Part shown: positions 33,068 to 45,426 of the stretch, piece by piece
Layout: each line of letters begins with the position of its first letter
Position numbering within the stretch: position 1 is the first letter of the stretch
NCBI RefSeq assembly: GCF_003589595.1
Contig: NW_020653333.1
Coordinates: forward strand, 1,646,611 to 1,710,610
Reading direction: 5' to 3'
Origin: Hyposmocoma kahamanoa
Lineage: Eukaryota; Arthropoda; Insecta; Lepidoptera; Cosmopterigidae
Length of the DNA: 64,000 bases
Translations under genes and position numbers: made by a program
The notes under the pieces: model-generated
Told to the model about the DNA's origin: nothing
Database searches by the model: none
What the model saw: the letters and a program-made list of their open reading frames with translations, nothing else

Positions 33068-34186
33068 TTGTGTGTTCCGTGCCAGTGTATGGTACTTGTT
33101 CGTCCGTCACGCGTCGGCGGGCGGGGAACACTCCTCCTTTAACTTTCAAATATACATAGTTTCTATATAGTCGTATACAAAATGTGAACTTTTGTGCGCA
33201 ATTATATACAAACAACAATAAAATATATAGGAATATTGTTTCACGGATGAAAAAGCGAAATCTATTTTTGAACAACCACGTACCGAGGATTTTCGAATGT
33301 ACACAAAGGAGTTTAATACTCTTTCAATTCTAACACTCCATTGATTGAAATGGTGCGTCTAAATGAGATTAATGACGCCGCTTTGAAAGCTCAAGTTTGT
33401 TTACGAGGCCTGTCTCGGCCACTTTGATTCGAATGCGTTTTATGTTTAATTTAAATTAGGAACACTTTTTGTTTTACAGTTACCAAGTTTAAAGGTCATG
33501 GACAAGCTAAAGTATGATATGCACAACCTGAAGGTTGCATGGAAGCGTCGAGTATATAACCAGAAATAGAGACAAAATAAGAGCCATCCATCGCTGGCAA
33601 CTCATCAGGCAAATGGTCCTATATCACTTTTAAATATCAACTCTCGTTTGCGCTGAAATCACAATATAGAAAGCTGAATTAGTACAGCGCCAACAACTGA
33701 CCTGTGTGCACGTCTCCGTATATTCCAAAAATATTATTAATTCTGTATTTATTGTAATAAAGATAATATCTCTAACAATGCGGAAATGTTCCATTTGGTG
33801 GTGTGGGAAAAACACCAAAACATCTAATTACAAAACAAACAGAATCACATTTCATCGATAATCAAATATTAAATACATAATTTTTCAATTTTCGTCCATT
33901 ACAGCAAAGCTCAAGTTAAATTGGTCGATTTAAAGTGAAACAATTGACGATACCCGTCAATTGTTTCGAATTCGGGCTGGCCAATCGGAGCGCATTTGTT
34001 ATCGTAATGATTTGGCAGAATAGTTTTCAAACAAATTAAATGTCATTTCTAGTTATATACGCGATGCATGGAAGAGATATGTCAATATATAATAGTGATA
34101 TCTAGCAATAAAGCTGCTTGTTGGACCTGTCTTTTGACTATTGTATTTTTTTGTTATATGCTTGTTCTTGTGCGCAATATACGAGT
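33068..34186. other. Unassigned DNA
   Basis: No family recognised apart from the 13-bp hairpin at 33937. Confidence 0.45.
33937..33967. repeat. Perfect 13-bp hairpin
   Basis: gaaacaattgacg / cgtcaattgtttc around a 5-base loop; no T run follows, so it is not terminator-like. Confidence 0.9.
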
Positions 34187-34272
34187 AGTATATTTACCAT
34201 GGTGACATGGTATAAAATAAAATATATATGTTGTGGATATTTGATGAGAGTTTACTGGACACTGAATGAGGA

Positions 34273-34328
34273 TTGACTGACTCTGGTTGACTGAGTCTGG
34301 TTGACTGAGTCTGGTTGACTGAGTGAGG
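34273..34328. repeat. Four 14-bp tandem units
   Basis: ttgactgagtctgg-type units occupy 34273-34286, 34287-34300, 34301-34314 and 34315-34328, with the first and last diverged. They lie inside the inferred LTR. Confidence 0.9.
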
Positions 34329-34792
34329 TTTACATTTTGTATGAGCTACTTATACTAATTTGGTACGTGTGTTCTATGCTGATGCACAAGGCATGATTGT
34401 AACTTTGCTTGTACCAAGACGTGCCTGAATGTCGGAAGAGGGTTAGACATTCTGGCACGTCTGTGGCTGGTACAGTACTCCCCCTCAAAAGGGAAAAAAA
34501 AATTATTAGCACAAGAACAACTTAACTTACCAAACGATATTACAAAAACTTAATAATAAATAATATTTAACATGAAATAAAGTTGTGTTATACATAGACG
34601 ATTGAATAAGTTACAGATAAAATTATTTGCACTTGGATTTGACTTGAGCGACAATGGACGGTTTAATGGTGACGTTGGACGAAAAAATTTTTTGTTAGAC
34701 TGGATACTTGTGACAATGTGCACAATTGACCTTCTTGGTTCGTTGGCTTTTTGTCGTTCCTGTCGATTTTTGATATCCGTGGATATCCTTAG

Positions 34793-34870
34793 TTTCTGCT
34801 GCTATTAAAGCGAGCATGTTTCTGCTGCTATTAAGGCGAGCATGTTTCTGCTGCTATTAAGGCGAGCATG
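34793..34870. repeat. Three 26-bp tandem units ending at the gap
   Basis: Units at 34793-34818, 34819-34844 and 34845-34870 are identical except one base in the first (aaag for aagg). The array stops exactly at the N run, so its true length is unknown. Confidence 0.93.
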
Positions 34871-34880
34871 NNNNNNNNNN
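34871..34880. other. Assembly gap (10 N)
   Basis: Ten N between a tandem array and a duplicated block; probably an unresolved repeat of unknown size. Confidence 0.99.
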
Positions 34881-35375
34881 GATGCACAAGGCATGATTGT
34901 AACTTTGCTTGTACCAAGACGTGCCTGCATGTCGGAAGAGGGTTAGACATTCTGGCACGTCTGTGGCTGGTACAGTATATTTGTACTGTATTGTACATGA
35001 ACTGAAGATTTAGTGTGTGCCTACATTTATGTATAGTATATTTGTGTTAGTTGTGCAATGTACAACGGGAAGTGAGCGTCACCTACAGCTCCGGTACCTA
35101 TCTGGAAAATAGAGAGGGTACTGTAAATGCACCCTTGGCGGCTCACCCGAGGCACTAGCCTCTTGAGAACCGGATGAAGCTAAGTGACAGAGGACTGTGA
35201 CAACCCTGTGACAACCCTGTGACTGTGTACACTGGCTGATCTGGGGTCAGGACCTGAACTTAGAAGGGCACTATATTAACCTATGCTTGCACAGGTTATC
35301 GTGTCCTTCCCGCATAACCAAGAGTTTGACACTATAATCAAAACACATATCGAAGATACGGGAGACCAATGTAGC

Positions 35376-35672
35376 GTTTACCCCTTATAATCGTATACAA
35401 TTTTATTATCAGTAGAATTCCTTGTGAAAGAGTTTGTCCAGGTAAGTACTGCCACCTTACCTATTTCTGCCGCTAAGCAGTAATGTCAGTATTACTGTAT
35501 TCCGGTTTTGAAGGGTAAGGGCGCTGGTGAAATTACAGGCACAGTGGCAGTGCCCCTCAGATCTTTGCGACTTAAAGCTCTGAATGGCACTGCAACTGTT
35601 ATGGACAGGGGACAGCTTACCATCAGGCGCACGACTTGTACGTCCTGTCACTTGATACTATAAAAAAAATAT
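35376..35672 (+). repeat. Rep-B copy with 5' extension
   Basis: Begins taccccttataatcgtatac before the usual cagtagaattccttgtga and ends gatactataaaaaaaat. Confidence 0.8.
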
Positions 35673-37221
35673 GTGAAAACCTCATTGTCATGTTGCGTTT
35701 CATAAATTTCTTATTCTAATCTTCATAAGTTACAGGAAGTAAGTGCCTACAATGAATGACATAGCTGTGAGAAATACAAAATTCCACGCTCGCGTTTGCG
35801 AAGACGCATTTACCGTAATATGTACAAATACCTACGTTATACGTATTTCCATCTCTGGAGGTAATAAAGAAGGGTACACCTGTTCTCACAGTGGCTCTAC
35901 CATGATATGCCTGTGACATGGCACATTGTACATCACCCGTAACAGACACAAGAAAAAGGAACAGTTTGTATGCGAATACTTTACGCGATCGCTAGCGTCA
36001 TTGTCGCTATTGGCTCATGGTAGAGGTTAGACTTCTCGGTTGTTTCTTACTTTGTCTTAAGTGTAACATTGAATATCGACCTTAAATGTTATTACATAGG
36101 ATACGTACACTTGTTCTTGTAGTTATAGGTTTATACATTTTATTTGTGAGGGATTGGCCTTGATCAGAGGTTCCCAAACCTTTTTTTCCAGTAGTCAACT
36201 TGCTTTTTTTCTGTTTTGCGTATTGGGGGATTTCCAACATGGAATTTTAAGAAATTCTTCAACTTCAAACACAGAACAATAAATACAATAGAAGAGCTTA
36301 GTGGGTATAATATTATCCATGGTAGTGTTTCATATCATGGTTAAGTATTATTCTATTTAATTATAATACATTTTCCATCTTCTATTTATCGTAATACATT
36401 TTTTGTTATAAGAAACGAAAGAAACCTCATACCGCTAGGTTACGTTAAGCATTATTTGTTCGTCGTTTTTCAGCTATTGCCGTTAGATGTCAGCATATTG
36501 AATGAAATTTCAATTATAAAATCAAAAAGTCGTAACTGGCAATTATAGGTATTCAACTATATCACACGGTAAAGTTTAAATTGTATTAACATTCCAGAAT
36601 TTGTTGCATCTTTTTAAATTAGAAACTTCGGCCAATCATTATCAAAATTATATAGTGTTTAACATTATAAAAGTGTGAGTTTTGGTGATAGCGGTTCTGG
36701 TGTGAAAAGTTTACTTCATATGTAATTTACATTATCTATTATAAGATCGTATAAAGATCGTTTGTTTACTCTGTTTATATTTTTTGTAAAAACAGGAATT
36801 GGGGTTATGTTTCTTTATTAAAACACAAGAGACAAACCGTCATAGACGATGAATTGGACGTCGAAAAATATTTACATAAACAATATTTCGTGAACTGTAT
36901 AAAAATATCTTATATTTTCAGAAAGATGTAGAACAGTCATAAAAGTTTATGATCCCATTTTTTTTTCGACAATTGAGCAAATGTTGCCATCTCGTGGAGC
37001 CCGTAATTCCCGTTGACAAATAACAGCGTCCCTTATTGAAATCGCCGCGCGCAAAATTGTCACCGGCTCAATTTTATTACCGTTTAATTTCTTTAACTGC
37101 TATAAAATTGCTATAAAATTACTGCTTTACGGCTTGACTCGGAAGCACCTTCTTTATAACTATGTGAAAGTTAAGTGTCGTTTTTATGTGATGATATGTG
37201 AAATTGTATAACTCTCCTATT
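35673..37221. other. Unassigned DNA with one unexplained frame
   Basis: A 77-codon minus-strand frame (35949-35716, starting MSVTGDVQCAMSQ) has a balanced composition but no family I recognise and no splice context. The rest is AT-rich. ggttcccaaacctttt at 36171 is also seen reversed at about 27275. Confidence 0.4.
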
Positions 37222-37680
37222 TAAGTCCTTATGAAAGAGTTCGACCAGGGAAGTACTGCCCACGGTACTTAGTTATGCCGCCAAGCAGTAATGTGAGCTT
37301 TACGAGTTCGGGTTTTGAAGGGTGCTGGTGAAATTACAGGCACATGGGACTTGTCAACTTATGTCTCAGGGTGACAGGCGCACTGGTAGTACCCATCAGA
37401 TCTTTGCAATTTAAAGCTCTGAGTGGTACTGTAACTGTTACGGACAGGCATGTAGCTTACCATCAGGCGTATGACTTGTTCGTCCCGTCTATTGGTGTCA
37501 TAAAAAAAGGGTAAGGGCGCTGGTGAAATTACAGGCACAAGGGCATGGGACTAGTCAGCTTATGGCTGTGGGTGACGAGCGCAGTGGCAGTCCCTTAGAT
37601 CTTTGCGATTTAAAGTTCTAAGTGGCACTGCAACTGTTATGGATAGGCGTGTCATCAGGACTTATTCCGTTGTATCATAG
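37222..37680 (+). repeat. Rep-B tandem pair
   Basis: A nearly full copy (37222-37508, ending cataaaaaaag) is followed directly by a second copy beginning gggtaagggcgctggtgaaa (37509-37680). Confidence 0.8.
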
Positions 37681-39011
37681 AAAAAGAAAATGGTTGTAAA
37701 AACATCATTATATTTAGTAAAATAAATAAAGTTCTCATGGTTTGGAATAGAATAGATTCTATTCTGTATTATATTCTGTTGGTCTAGAGACCAACCACTC
37801 AAAATAGAACGAGTGGTGTCGTAATATCTGACAGTTGACTTGACTTTCTCCAACATGTTACTTTCCTTTGTGAATTTTTAACGAGTTAAAAGCATCGCGT
37901 AATCGCAACTTGTCTTCACGAGTGCCAAACGACTTGCCATTTTCTCTTTGTCGCTCACGTAATTTTTATCAACCATGATATATTTTCAAATTAAATGAAA
38001 TTTGGTTCCACTGGCTTGCCACGGCTGGTGCTAAGTGCATTATTTATACATTTTTAAATTTGTTTTGTAATTTTAGTAAAATTACTTTTCTAATTTAATG
38101 ATTTTATTATTGAGTGTGCGATATTATCTTTTGACATTGTATTATTAAGATAATTGGTGATTTGAAATAACAGATTTTACTTTTTTATTCTTTTCTAATA
38201 TGTTACGATAAATTTCAAAAAATGTTCAAGTTTTTATTTATTTATTCAGCAATCTCGATTCGGCAATCAGATTAAAAACATAACAAATAATTAATAAACT
38301 AAAAATTAAGTAATGTACGAGTACTTAAAGTAAAATTGTATTAGTGCGTGTTATAAAGAATTATTATTAACAGCAGAGTTGTGGAAGAATTTAGAAAAAG
38401 TTAAAGAAAAGAGAAAATGAAGATTTTTTTATTTGTATTTTTATAAGCTAGATAAAGTTCTTAAACGTTTTTTTATTATATTTTATTATTTGGATTTTGT
38501 AACCGATTGAACTTCATGAGTACAGTGTACAAATTATAGCATACAATGTCTATATAATAATTATGGAAACTTTATTATGATAGTGCATGTTTCCAAATGT
38601 GTTCTTATAAAGGCTTTATTACAAAGATTTTTATTTAATTCGAATAACTTGTATGATGAAGTCGATTGTGAATTCGTAGAGGAAAACAACTGCTGTGCCA
38701 TATATTTGTATCGTGTATATGTAAACAGTATGCAACGAATTTTTCGGAGATGACGATGATATTTCAGCGGGTAAAGCACGTTCCGAAATATCGTGAAATT
38801 ATGACGATTGGAAATAAAACTAGTTTTTTGAATCTAAATCGCTTGTATTTGCTTTTTCAAACAAACCAACCTCCACCACGAGTTTATTGTGATATTTTTC
38901 GCAAGCGACCACGTAAATTCCTTCACAATTTTGTACGGCAAATTATACAGCACCCGTAGCGGTCACAAGAAGAAACAATATTTTGTTCACTAATATTTTA
39001 CTCGGTTTGGT
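37681..39011. other. Unassigned AT-rich DNA
   Basis: A gaatagaatagattctattc palindrome lies at about 37745; otherwise no recognisable content. Confidence 0.45.
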
Positions 39012-39330
39012 GTCTCAGGGTGACGGGCGCAGTAGCAGTGCGCCTCAGATCTTTGCGATTTAAAGACCTGAGTGACGCTGCAACTGTTATGGACAGGCGT
39101 GTAACTTACCATCAGGCACACAACTAACTTTCCCGTCACTTGATATTATAAAAAAACACTGCCACTGCGCCCGTCACCCTGAGACATAAGTTGACAAGTC
39201 CCACGTGCCTGTAATTTCACCAGGACCCTTACCCTTCAAAACATTAATGCTGACGTTAATGCTTGGCGGCAGAAATAGGTAAGGTGGCAGTATTACCCTG
39301 GACAAACTCTTTCACAAGGCTGCTGCCATC
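39012..39330. repeat. Rep-B tail-to-tail inverted pair
   Basis: Plus-strand copy 39012-39154 ends gatattataaaaaaa, and a minus-strand copy starts at once (cactgccactgcgcccgtca, 39157-39330). Confidence 0.8.
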
Positions 39331-40589
39331 ACTGCTATTCCATTAACACTCTATTGAGTCTCAACTTGCAACTAGATTTTACCAGAATAATTGCAATATC
39401 ACAATCATTGTGATCGTGGTGTCTTATAATTCCGACCAGTGGGTTCACGAAAATTAGCCGATTTGAAGCCTATGTAATTGGTGTGGTTATCTGACACTAA
39501 TATTATTACTTACTTCTATCTTTCTATGCCTACTCTATCACGGAACACAATAAAGTTAACAACAGTGGAACCATTTCCAATCATGCCTGAATTCGCTCTA
39601 GTTAATTGAATAAGTAACTTCCGTTCGTTCGGAAGCTGAATAATTTATCCACTGCTTCATTATTGAATATATTGATTTCTAAGTCAGTGATAGCCTAGTC
39701 GGAGCGATAGTAGTCCAGTTCAAAAACTGTTGTTTACAATTGAACAGTTCTAATTCTCGTGGCGAAATGGGCCTATGACTTATTCGTGCCTCTGGTATAA
39801 TAAAGCCGTATGTGATCATACACAGAGCGATTGGAAGCATTTCAGATATGGTGCTAAAGAAGGATGTAGGGAACAAGTTGTAACGACTTACATAACCTAC
39901 AAAAGCTTAGTTAAAATTTCCGAGATCTTAATTTTAAATCCTCTTTCATATCCTTACATTTAAATACCCACTCGTTCGATTGCAATTGAAATTTTCGATT
40001 TATAAATCGATAACAAAAACTTGAATTGAATGAACCGAACCTAGACAAAATGTAAGATATCAAGTCGAAATCTTAGAAATTTAAATATATGGCTAGCATG
40101 GCAACTGTCTTAGAAAACAATTGGTAAATGTACAATATGGCGTCCGGTGTGAGTTTTTCGGCTCCGTACCGCAGTAAACGAAAAATCGATATCTATTTTA
40201 ACATATTGTAGGAGTTATTGTGGCGGACAGCTGTTCAGTTATTTATGCCTTTGAAGTCAATGTGGGCTTCAATTTAGACAATATCGAGGGTACAGTTCAT
40301 GGCTCCTGGAATTCAATGAGAACTGTCTTTTATGTCTGTTGTATACGGTCGTAATTTATTAGCTAGTTACTCGGAAATAGCAAAAATAGAACAGCCGTCT
40401 CATGAATTCGAACCCTGGGGTATAATAAAGTCATATGTGATAATGTGTTAAAAGAGCTTTTATCACATGAAAGTAATAAAAATAATACGAACTATATGAA
40501 TCAAAATATGATATTTTATAATAATTGTATTTGAGAAAAGCCGGATAACCTAAGGGCGCGTTTTATAGCGTTTTTATACAGCGACCGCG

Positions 40590-40815
40590 TTTATTTAACT
40601 GTCATGGCAAAATACACTCTATTCATTTAGCTTTAGCGTTTTAACTTAAATGAGCATCCCGGACGTGCGGTCGAGACTGGCTTGTCTTTGGTCTACGAGG
40701 CGGCCGGCGGAGGCGGTTGTATTATTTTGAAGAATTTAAATGTTGTTGCATAATAAATAAAATTCAGATTCGCCATGAATGTACGTGAAAGCGTGGTAAG
40801 TGTGCGGTCGACTCG
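40590..40815. repeat. Rep-E copy 2
   Basis: Same ordered words as 20226-20430, plus a GC-rich insert (ggcggccggcggaggcggtt) absent from the other copy. Confidence 0.68.
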
Positions 40816-40829
40816 CAGCCGCTAATGGC

Positions 40830-41050
40830 TTGACTTACGCCTCGACGTTTTTCGGAATTTATGTGCGAAATTTACATTACACAAGGAAAACATTGTGATG
40901 AAACTTGCACGTTGAAGAAGACTCACAACTTCCGGTCCACGCGTAAAGTCCCCAACCCGCATTGGGCCAGTGTGGCGGAATACGGCCTAAACCCTTGCTT
41001 GACAGGAAACCCGTGTCCAGCTGTGGGACGTATAAAATGATGATGATGAG
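40830..41050 (+). mobile_element. SINE-C copy 3
   Basis: tttttcggaatttatgtgcg body, ccaacccgcattgggccagt, cctgtccagctgtgggacgt-type ending and gatgatgatga tail. Confidence 0.75.
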
Positions 41051-41159
41051 TTAAGCGTTCAAAATTCATAGAATCTTTAAACCTCTCTAAAAAGTTGTGA
41101 TTTTACAGTTGTGACCTTATTACAAACATGGGTGCGATATGTATGCCGATATTTATAAC

Positions 41160-41351
41160 TGCCTGAATGGCCGAACGGTTACCAAGCCGGACTGCCATGC
41201 AGAGATCCCAGGAAATATTTGTAAGGCCTACGTTTATTTCCCTCGTGAGTTTGGGTGTATTTTGTGGTTGTCTATGTGTGTGTCAATGGCACCCGCGACA
41301 CAGGGTTTCCCTATTGCGGGACTATGTTGAGCGTGTGTGTGCATTGTTATT
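41160..41351 (+). mobile_element. SINE-A copy 10
   Basis: tgcctgaatggccgaacggt head. Box-B ttcgattcccggg is deleted (cccag joins gaaatatttg); body and tail are otherwise complete. Confidence 0.88.
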
Positions 41352-41447
41352 ATTTGCTCTGAATATATTTCAATTCATGATTTTATGCTAAATAGGTTCG
41401 AGCAGAATTATTGCGCATGGCAATCTTAGACCTGTTCCCCAAGTCTA

Positions 41448-41682
41448 TAGTACATTTGTTTAGGTGTTTAACTAAATGTAAACAATCTTGATACAACTTT
41501 TTATTGGAACATACACTTTACAAAACAATAGGTATAAAAATAGGCATGCAATTTCATATGAAGCTAAGTATTTGTATTTGAAGGTAAGTTAAAATAATTT
41601 TATAAATTTATAAATTTAAATTTCATTAAATAGACATCTCAAGATTGTTTGCATTTAGTTAAGTACCTAAATAAAAGGACTA
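41448..41682. mobile_element. mariner-type MITE, 235 bp, TA target
   Basis: The left end tagtacatttgtttaggtgt continues to cttga, and its inverted counterpart ends ctaaataaaaggacta at 41682. About 38 of the first 44 positions match. TA flanks both sides (41446-41447 and 41683-41684), as for Tc1/mariner insertions. The interior is noncoding. Confidence 0.75.
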
Positions 41683-42234
41683 TACTAATTTTAAATAATC
41701 TCAGTTGTGTGGATAGAGTGTCAACGGCAGGATTTTGTAAGTTTGGTGTTCTGCTAAAAGTTAAGTATAGTGGATTGTCAGTAGCTAGCCATCAAGCTAC
41801 TATTTAACTGTCATTGCAGTTTTTTGGTAACCTGCGCTTCGGTAGCAAGTCGATGGCGTAGTGTATTAATATTATATATGTTTAATTTAAAGATGGCAGT
41901 TTAAACGAGATAAAAATGGGTTAATATTATTTGATCTTCAAAGAAATATAATTGATCTATTGTAAATGTGCACCTTTTTTAAATAAACGATGTTTTTTTT
42001 ATGTTTGAAATATACTCCCGGACACATAATTCCAGGCTTCACGCATTTTCAGTATTAAATGCACTAAGCTTAAATAATGTTTGATTGACGAAAAACTATT
42101 AAGCAATTTTGAAACTAGTAATACTAAACGTGTTTTCTATAAATCCTTGTTGGAAATTTGGGTTTGCAAAACCGGTGGAAAACTTTTTCTTCGACGATAA
42201 CACTACTTTTGTATTCTAGCTCTTTAAGACATAA

Positions 42235-42462
42235 ATGCGAGGTGGCTCAAATTATATGCACAAGCACAAGTCCGGTCGTGTATGGAGTACTGCTAAGAGG
42301 CTTATAGGTGACTCTGAATTAGTAGAGGTGAATCTGCAGAGCCTTGAACACCGCCGTAGAATTGCCAGCTTATGGGTATTCTACAGGATACAATCCTCCA
42401 AAGTGATCCCATTTAATTTTGAAGAAAATCATCCACCTCTAAGGGTGACAGTTCACGCATGA
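42235..42462 (+). pseudogene. LINE ORF2 C-terminal fragment
   Basis: The open frame contains AKRLIGDSELVEVNLQSLEH then RRRIASLWVFYRI. This matches the post-polymerase region common to jockey/CR1-type LINE reverse transcriptases in insects (rRAxRLIGD...LxSLEHRRxVasLxxFYRI). The expected downstream RTA.lWN.LP motif is missing and the frame ends at 42462, so this is a truncated remnant. Confidence 0.7.
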
Positions 42463-42743
42463 ACATTCATTTTTATAAATAGCGCTAATTATAAAAAAGA
42501 TAAATAAATGTGTGTGTATACATTAAAATTGTTCCATCTATGTTAGTTGATCTTCGAATAAATAAATAAATTACAAATGAACTGCATTATTGATAACAGT
42601 ATTATTATTATATTTGAGCGTACTAAATTAATATTTGGTATTAAAAAATAATATTTGATCTGATTTTATTTATTATTACTATTTATTTACTCATATATAT
42701 TAATATTTACAATAACTTATTATCTAGGTACTTGGCACTCTGA

Positions 42744-42902
42744 GGGTCGTATTCCAGAACTCTACTCAATGCTCAAGTCAAGACTTGAGTATGATTCAAA
42801 GCACTAGAAATCATACTCAAGTCCCTGGGGTCGTATTTCCAGTGCTTGAAATCATACTCAGATCCTGACTTGAGCATTGAGTACAGTTCTAGAATACGAC
42901 CC
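42744..42902. repeat. 159-bp imperfect foldback
   Basis: gggtcgtattccagaactct on the left is inverted at the right as agttctagaatacgaccc, with further paired blocks (actcaatgctcaagtc / gacttgagcattgagt). A partial direct copy of the left arm lies inside at about 42830. Probably a small foldback element. Confidence 0.8.
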
Positions 42903-43369
42903 TTAAACCTAAAGGGTTTGTTTGAGAGTTGCTCTATTCGTAATATTTATACACACATAAAAGAAAAACATTATCGTGATATTTAACAATCTTAATAAAT
43001 TAAATATAAATAACTATATAATATAATATTTTCATAATCATCAAAATTTAAACAGAAGTAAAAACTAAAAATACGGTACTTTTATAAAACATTGCGTTCT
43101 TTGCAAGCCATCACAGTTCGGTGGCTCAGCGAAACTAGTTTGGTTGCGATCCTCTTTTTCTATCTTCGGTCATTTTTTAACGATTGGTGATATTTATAAT
43201 TAGTATATCTTTCGATATGAATCTCCTAATAAATCTTGGTTGCTTGGTTGCGCCCTCCAAACAGTTGGTTACGGTAGGTTAGTATATGAAAAAGCAGCAC
43301 CGGCGAGTGTCTAAATCGGATCACAAATGCTGGAGTAAAATCGTGTGTCGTGGAGTAAAATATTACACA

Positions 43370-43412
43370 CAAAAAATACAACTGAATTGAGAACCTCCTC
43401 CTTTGACGAAGT
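43370..43412 (+). repeat. Rep-D 3' stub
   Basis: aactgaattgagaacctcct ccttt followed by a gaagtta ending. Confidence 0.6.
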
Positions 43413-43559
43413 TAATTAAAAAGGGCCCGAAACGTTGGTTTGTTTGTATGTGTACCTTTGGTGCAACGGGCTGGTATCCGCAACTCGACGACAAGGCGCC
43501 TATTTTGCGTGTTTGTATGTGTAACACGTTATTTAAATTCGAATAAGTTGTCCCCGAAC

Positions 43560-43722
43560 CGAAAGGCGTTCACTGGGACGGCCCCTACTAGATTGACGGA
43601 TGACCTGATGAGGGCGGCGGGTAACCGATAGATGCACGCCGCGTCCGACCGGCTGGTCTGGAAATCTTTGGGGGAGGCCTATGTTAAGCAGTGGACGTCT
43701 TCCGGTTGATATGATGATGATG
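43560..43722 (+). pseudogene. RTE-type LINE C-terminus with (gat)n 3' end
   Basis: The plus strand reads PTRLTDDLMRAAGNR, then WMHAASDR with a frame change, then LGEAYVKQWTSSG, and ends in gatgatgatga. This order (RW.DD...AG..WM..A.DR..W...GEAYVQQWT) is the extreme C-terminus of RTE-type endonuclease/reverse transcriptase ORFs in Lepidoptera as I remember them. Only the last ~50 residues and the 3' tail remain. Confidence 0.68.
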
Positions 43723-44336
43723 AATACGTCATTTTGTACCATATATGTATGTATAATATATTACAATAAAACGTTGGTGTCATTACCAAATTGATATACT
43801 GACCTCAATACGTCATAGTTTAATAGAATTTAACAATTTAAAATCCAATGCCAAGGCATAACTCACCCTTAACAAAAAAGTGGAGTAATTAAAAGATATT
43901 TATGAGAAACTGACAAATTTAATTTAAAAAAAAATGAAATATAACAGAATTGTATGTCATTATTAAACAAATATATAAAAACCGTTTTGTGAGTTCTGTA
44001 TTAACATAATGATAAAAGTAGTTATTGATTTTCCTCTTATTTAAGTTATAAGGTCGTTAAGTAAGTAAGACATGTCTACAATTTCGCGTTAGATACAACT
44101 TATAATGACAGCTGTAACTTGGATATAAATAATGAAAAGTCGCTATTTTATAATAATAATAATAATATATGCAGAGGTGGTCCTGCTCGATACGGCACGT
44201 ATTGTTCGCCGGTTCTTGAACCTGAGTTCCTGACCCCGGCAGACTATGCCATTGCTGGGGAATACCGCCTCTCCCATTTAAAAATTCAAAATTATCTTTT
44301 AGGCTTTGGGAGAGGCGAGAGTCTAAAATAGATATA

Positions 44337-44551
44337 ATGATAATAATAATAACGCGCACTCAACATAGCCCCGCACTAGGGAAACCCTGTGTCGCGGGTG
44401 CCACGGACACACGAATAGACAACCACAAGTTATACCCAAACTCACGAGAGAAATAAATGTAGACCATATAAATATTTCTCCCGGTCTGGGAATCGAACCT
44501 GGGACCTCTGCGTGGCATTCCGGCATGGTAACCGTTCGACCACGAAGGCGG
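44337..44551 (-). mobile_element. SINE-A copy 11
   Basis: Complete copy with an (ATT)n tail; box-B reads ggttcgattcccagaccg. Confidence 0.9.
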
Positions 44552-45214
44552 TTAAAGTTAAAGTTATTGATACAAATAATAACAGTATAAATTAAAACAA
44601 AATAGTACAACCAAAATAATTATATACATATGCGCTATACGTATTATTAATTATTGCATGTCCCATGTCCTATCCATGGGTGTAGTAGTGTAACTAAAAG
44701 GTATCCGACTTAGTAACTGTTGTGACTGTGGACTAGGTTTTTTCAAATATCCCTACTGCCTGATAAAAAGCCACAAAGTATAGACTATTTCCTGCCAGCA
44801 CACTTATCAGCTTTGCGACGAAGTGGAACCGCGAAAGTGCAATTTGGCAAAGCGACACTTCGAGGCCGAACCGAGGCTGCCGATGCAAAAGTAGACTAAG
44901 AGGGGGAACGAGATATATTATTTGTCTAATTCGGCTATTTACGAGAATTTATAGCGCACCGTATTAGAGTATAACTATTATTCAAATTCTTCAATTCGTA
45001 CATTATTTTTAGTACATTATAGCAATTAGGGTTTATTTCGGTATACATACATTGGAGGAGCGGGCCTTCCAGATACAGATGGATGATAGCTACTAGGTAG
45101 ATCCGATAGTAAATCTAATTTAAGTTTTGAAAAAAGAAATAAAACTATTTTCGTTTTCATACATTATTTTCGAAGTCACAAAAAGAAGGTAGCATACCTC
45201 TAGTGTAAAAAAAG

Positions 45215-45426
45215 GGACAGTCGACGTTCTAGTCGTAATTCCGTAAATAAGTTGTTTGTCTAATTCAGCGATTCCCTAACTGTTATATATCGACCCCTCG
45301 AATATGACCATGAAATCCATTCATGAGATGTAAAGAAAGTTCACGAAAGTGGACCCAATTTAAGCAGCTCGTGTGCAGAATTTTGGATTTAAATAAATGG
45401 AATAACTAACACAACGCAGATTTTTT
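45215..45426. repeat. Segment shared with 53400-53608
   Basis: Shared words in order: tcgtaattccgtaaataagt, tttgtctaattcagcgatt, gaaagtggacccaatttaag, cagaattttgga and aaataaatggaataacta. The partner has the same order and ends at the same Rep-B junction. Confidence 0.8.

Larger units (their letters stand above)
34196..34977 (-). mobile_element. Degenerate LTR-type element spanning an assembly gap
   Basis: A 97-bp block at 34381-34477 recurs at 34881-34977 with a single mismatch (34428 versus 34928), as expected of two LTRs. On the minus strand the lower copy is preceded by the purine run gagggggag (34486-34478), like a polypurine tract before a 3' LTR, while the upper copy has unrelated DNA there, as for a 5' LTR. 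The string agtatattt occurs at both outer edges (34187-34195 and 34974-34982), compatible with a 5-bp target duplication. The 5' LTR is cut off by the 10-N gap, and only about 390 bp of internal sequence without recognisable gag or pol remain. Alternative: an assembly-generated local duplication. Confidence 0.5.

Noticed and set aside
33937..33967. Hairpin as a transcription terminator
   Set aside because: Eukaryotic context and no following T run.
35716..35949. 77-codon minus-strand frame as a real exon
   Set aside because: No family recognised, no clear splice sites and no supporting neighbour; left as unassigned.
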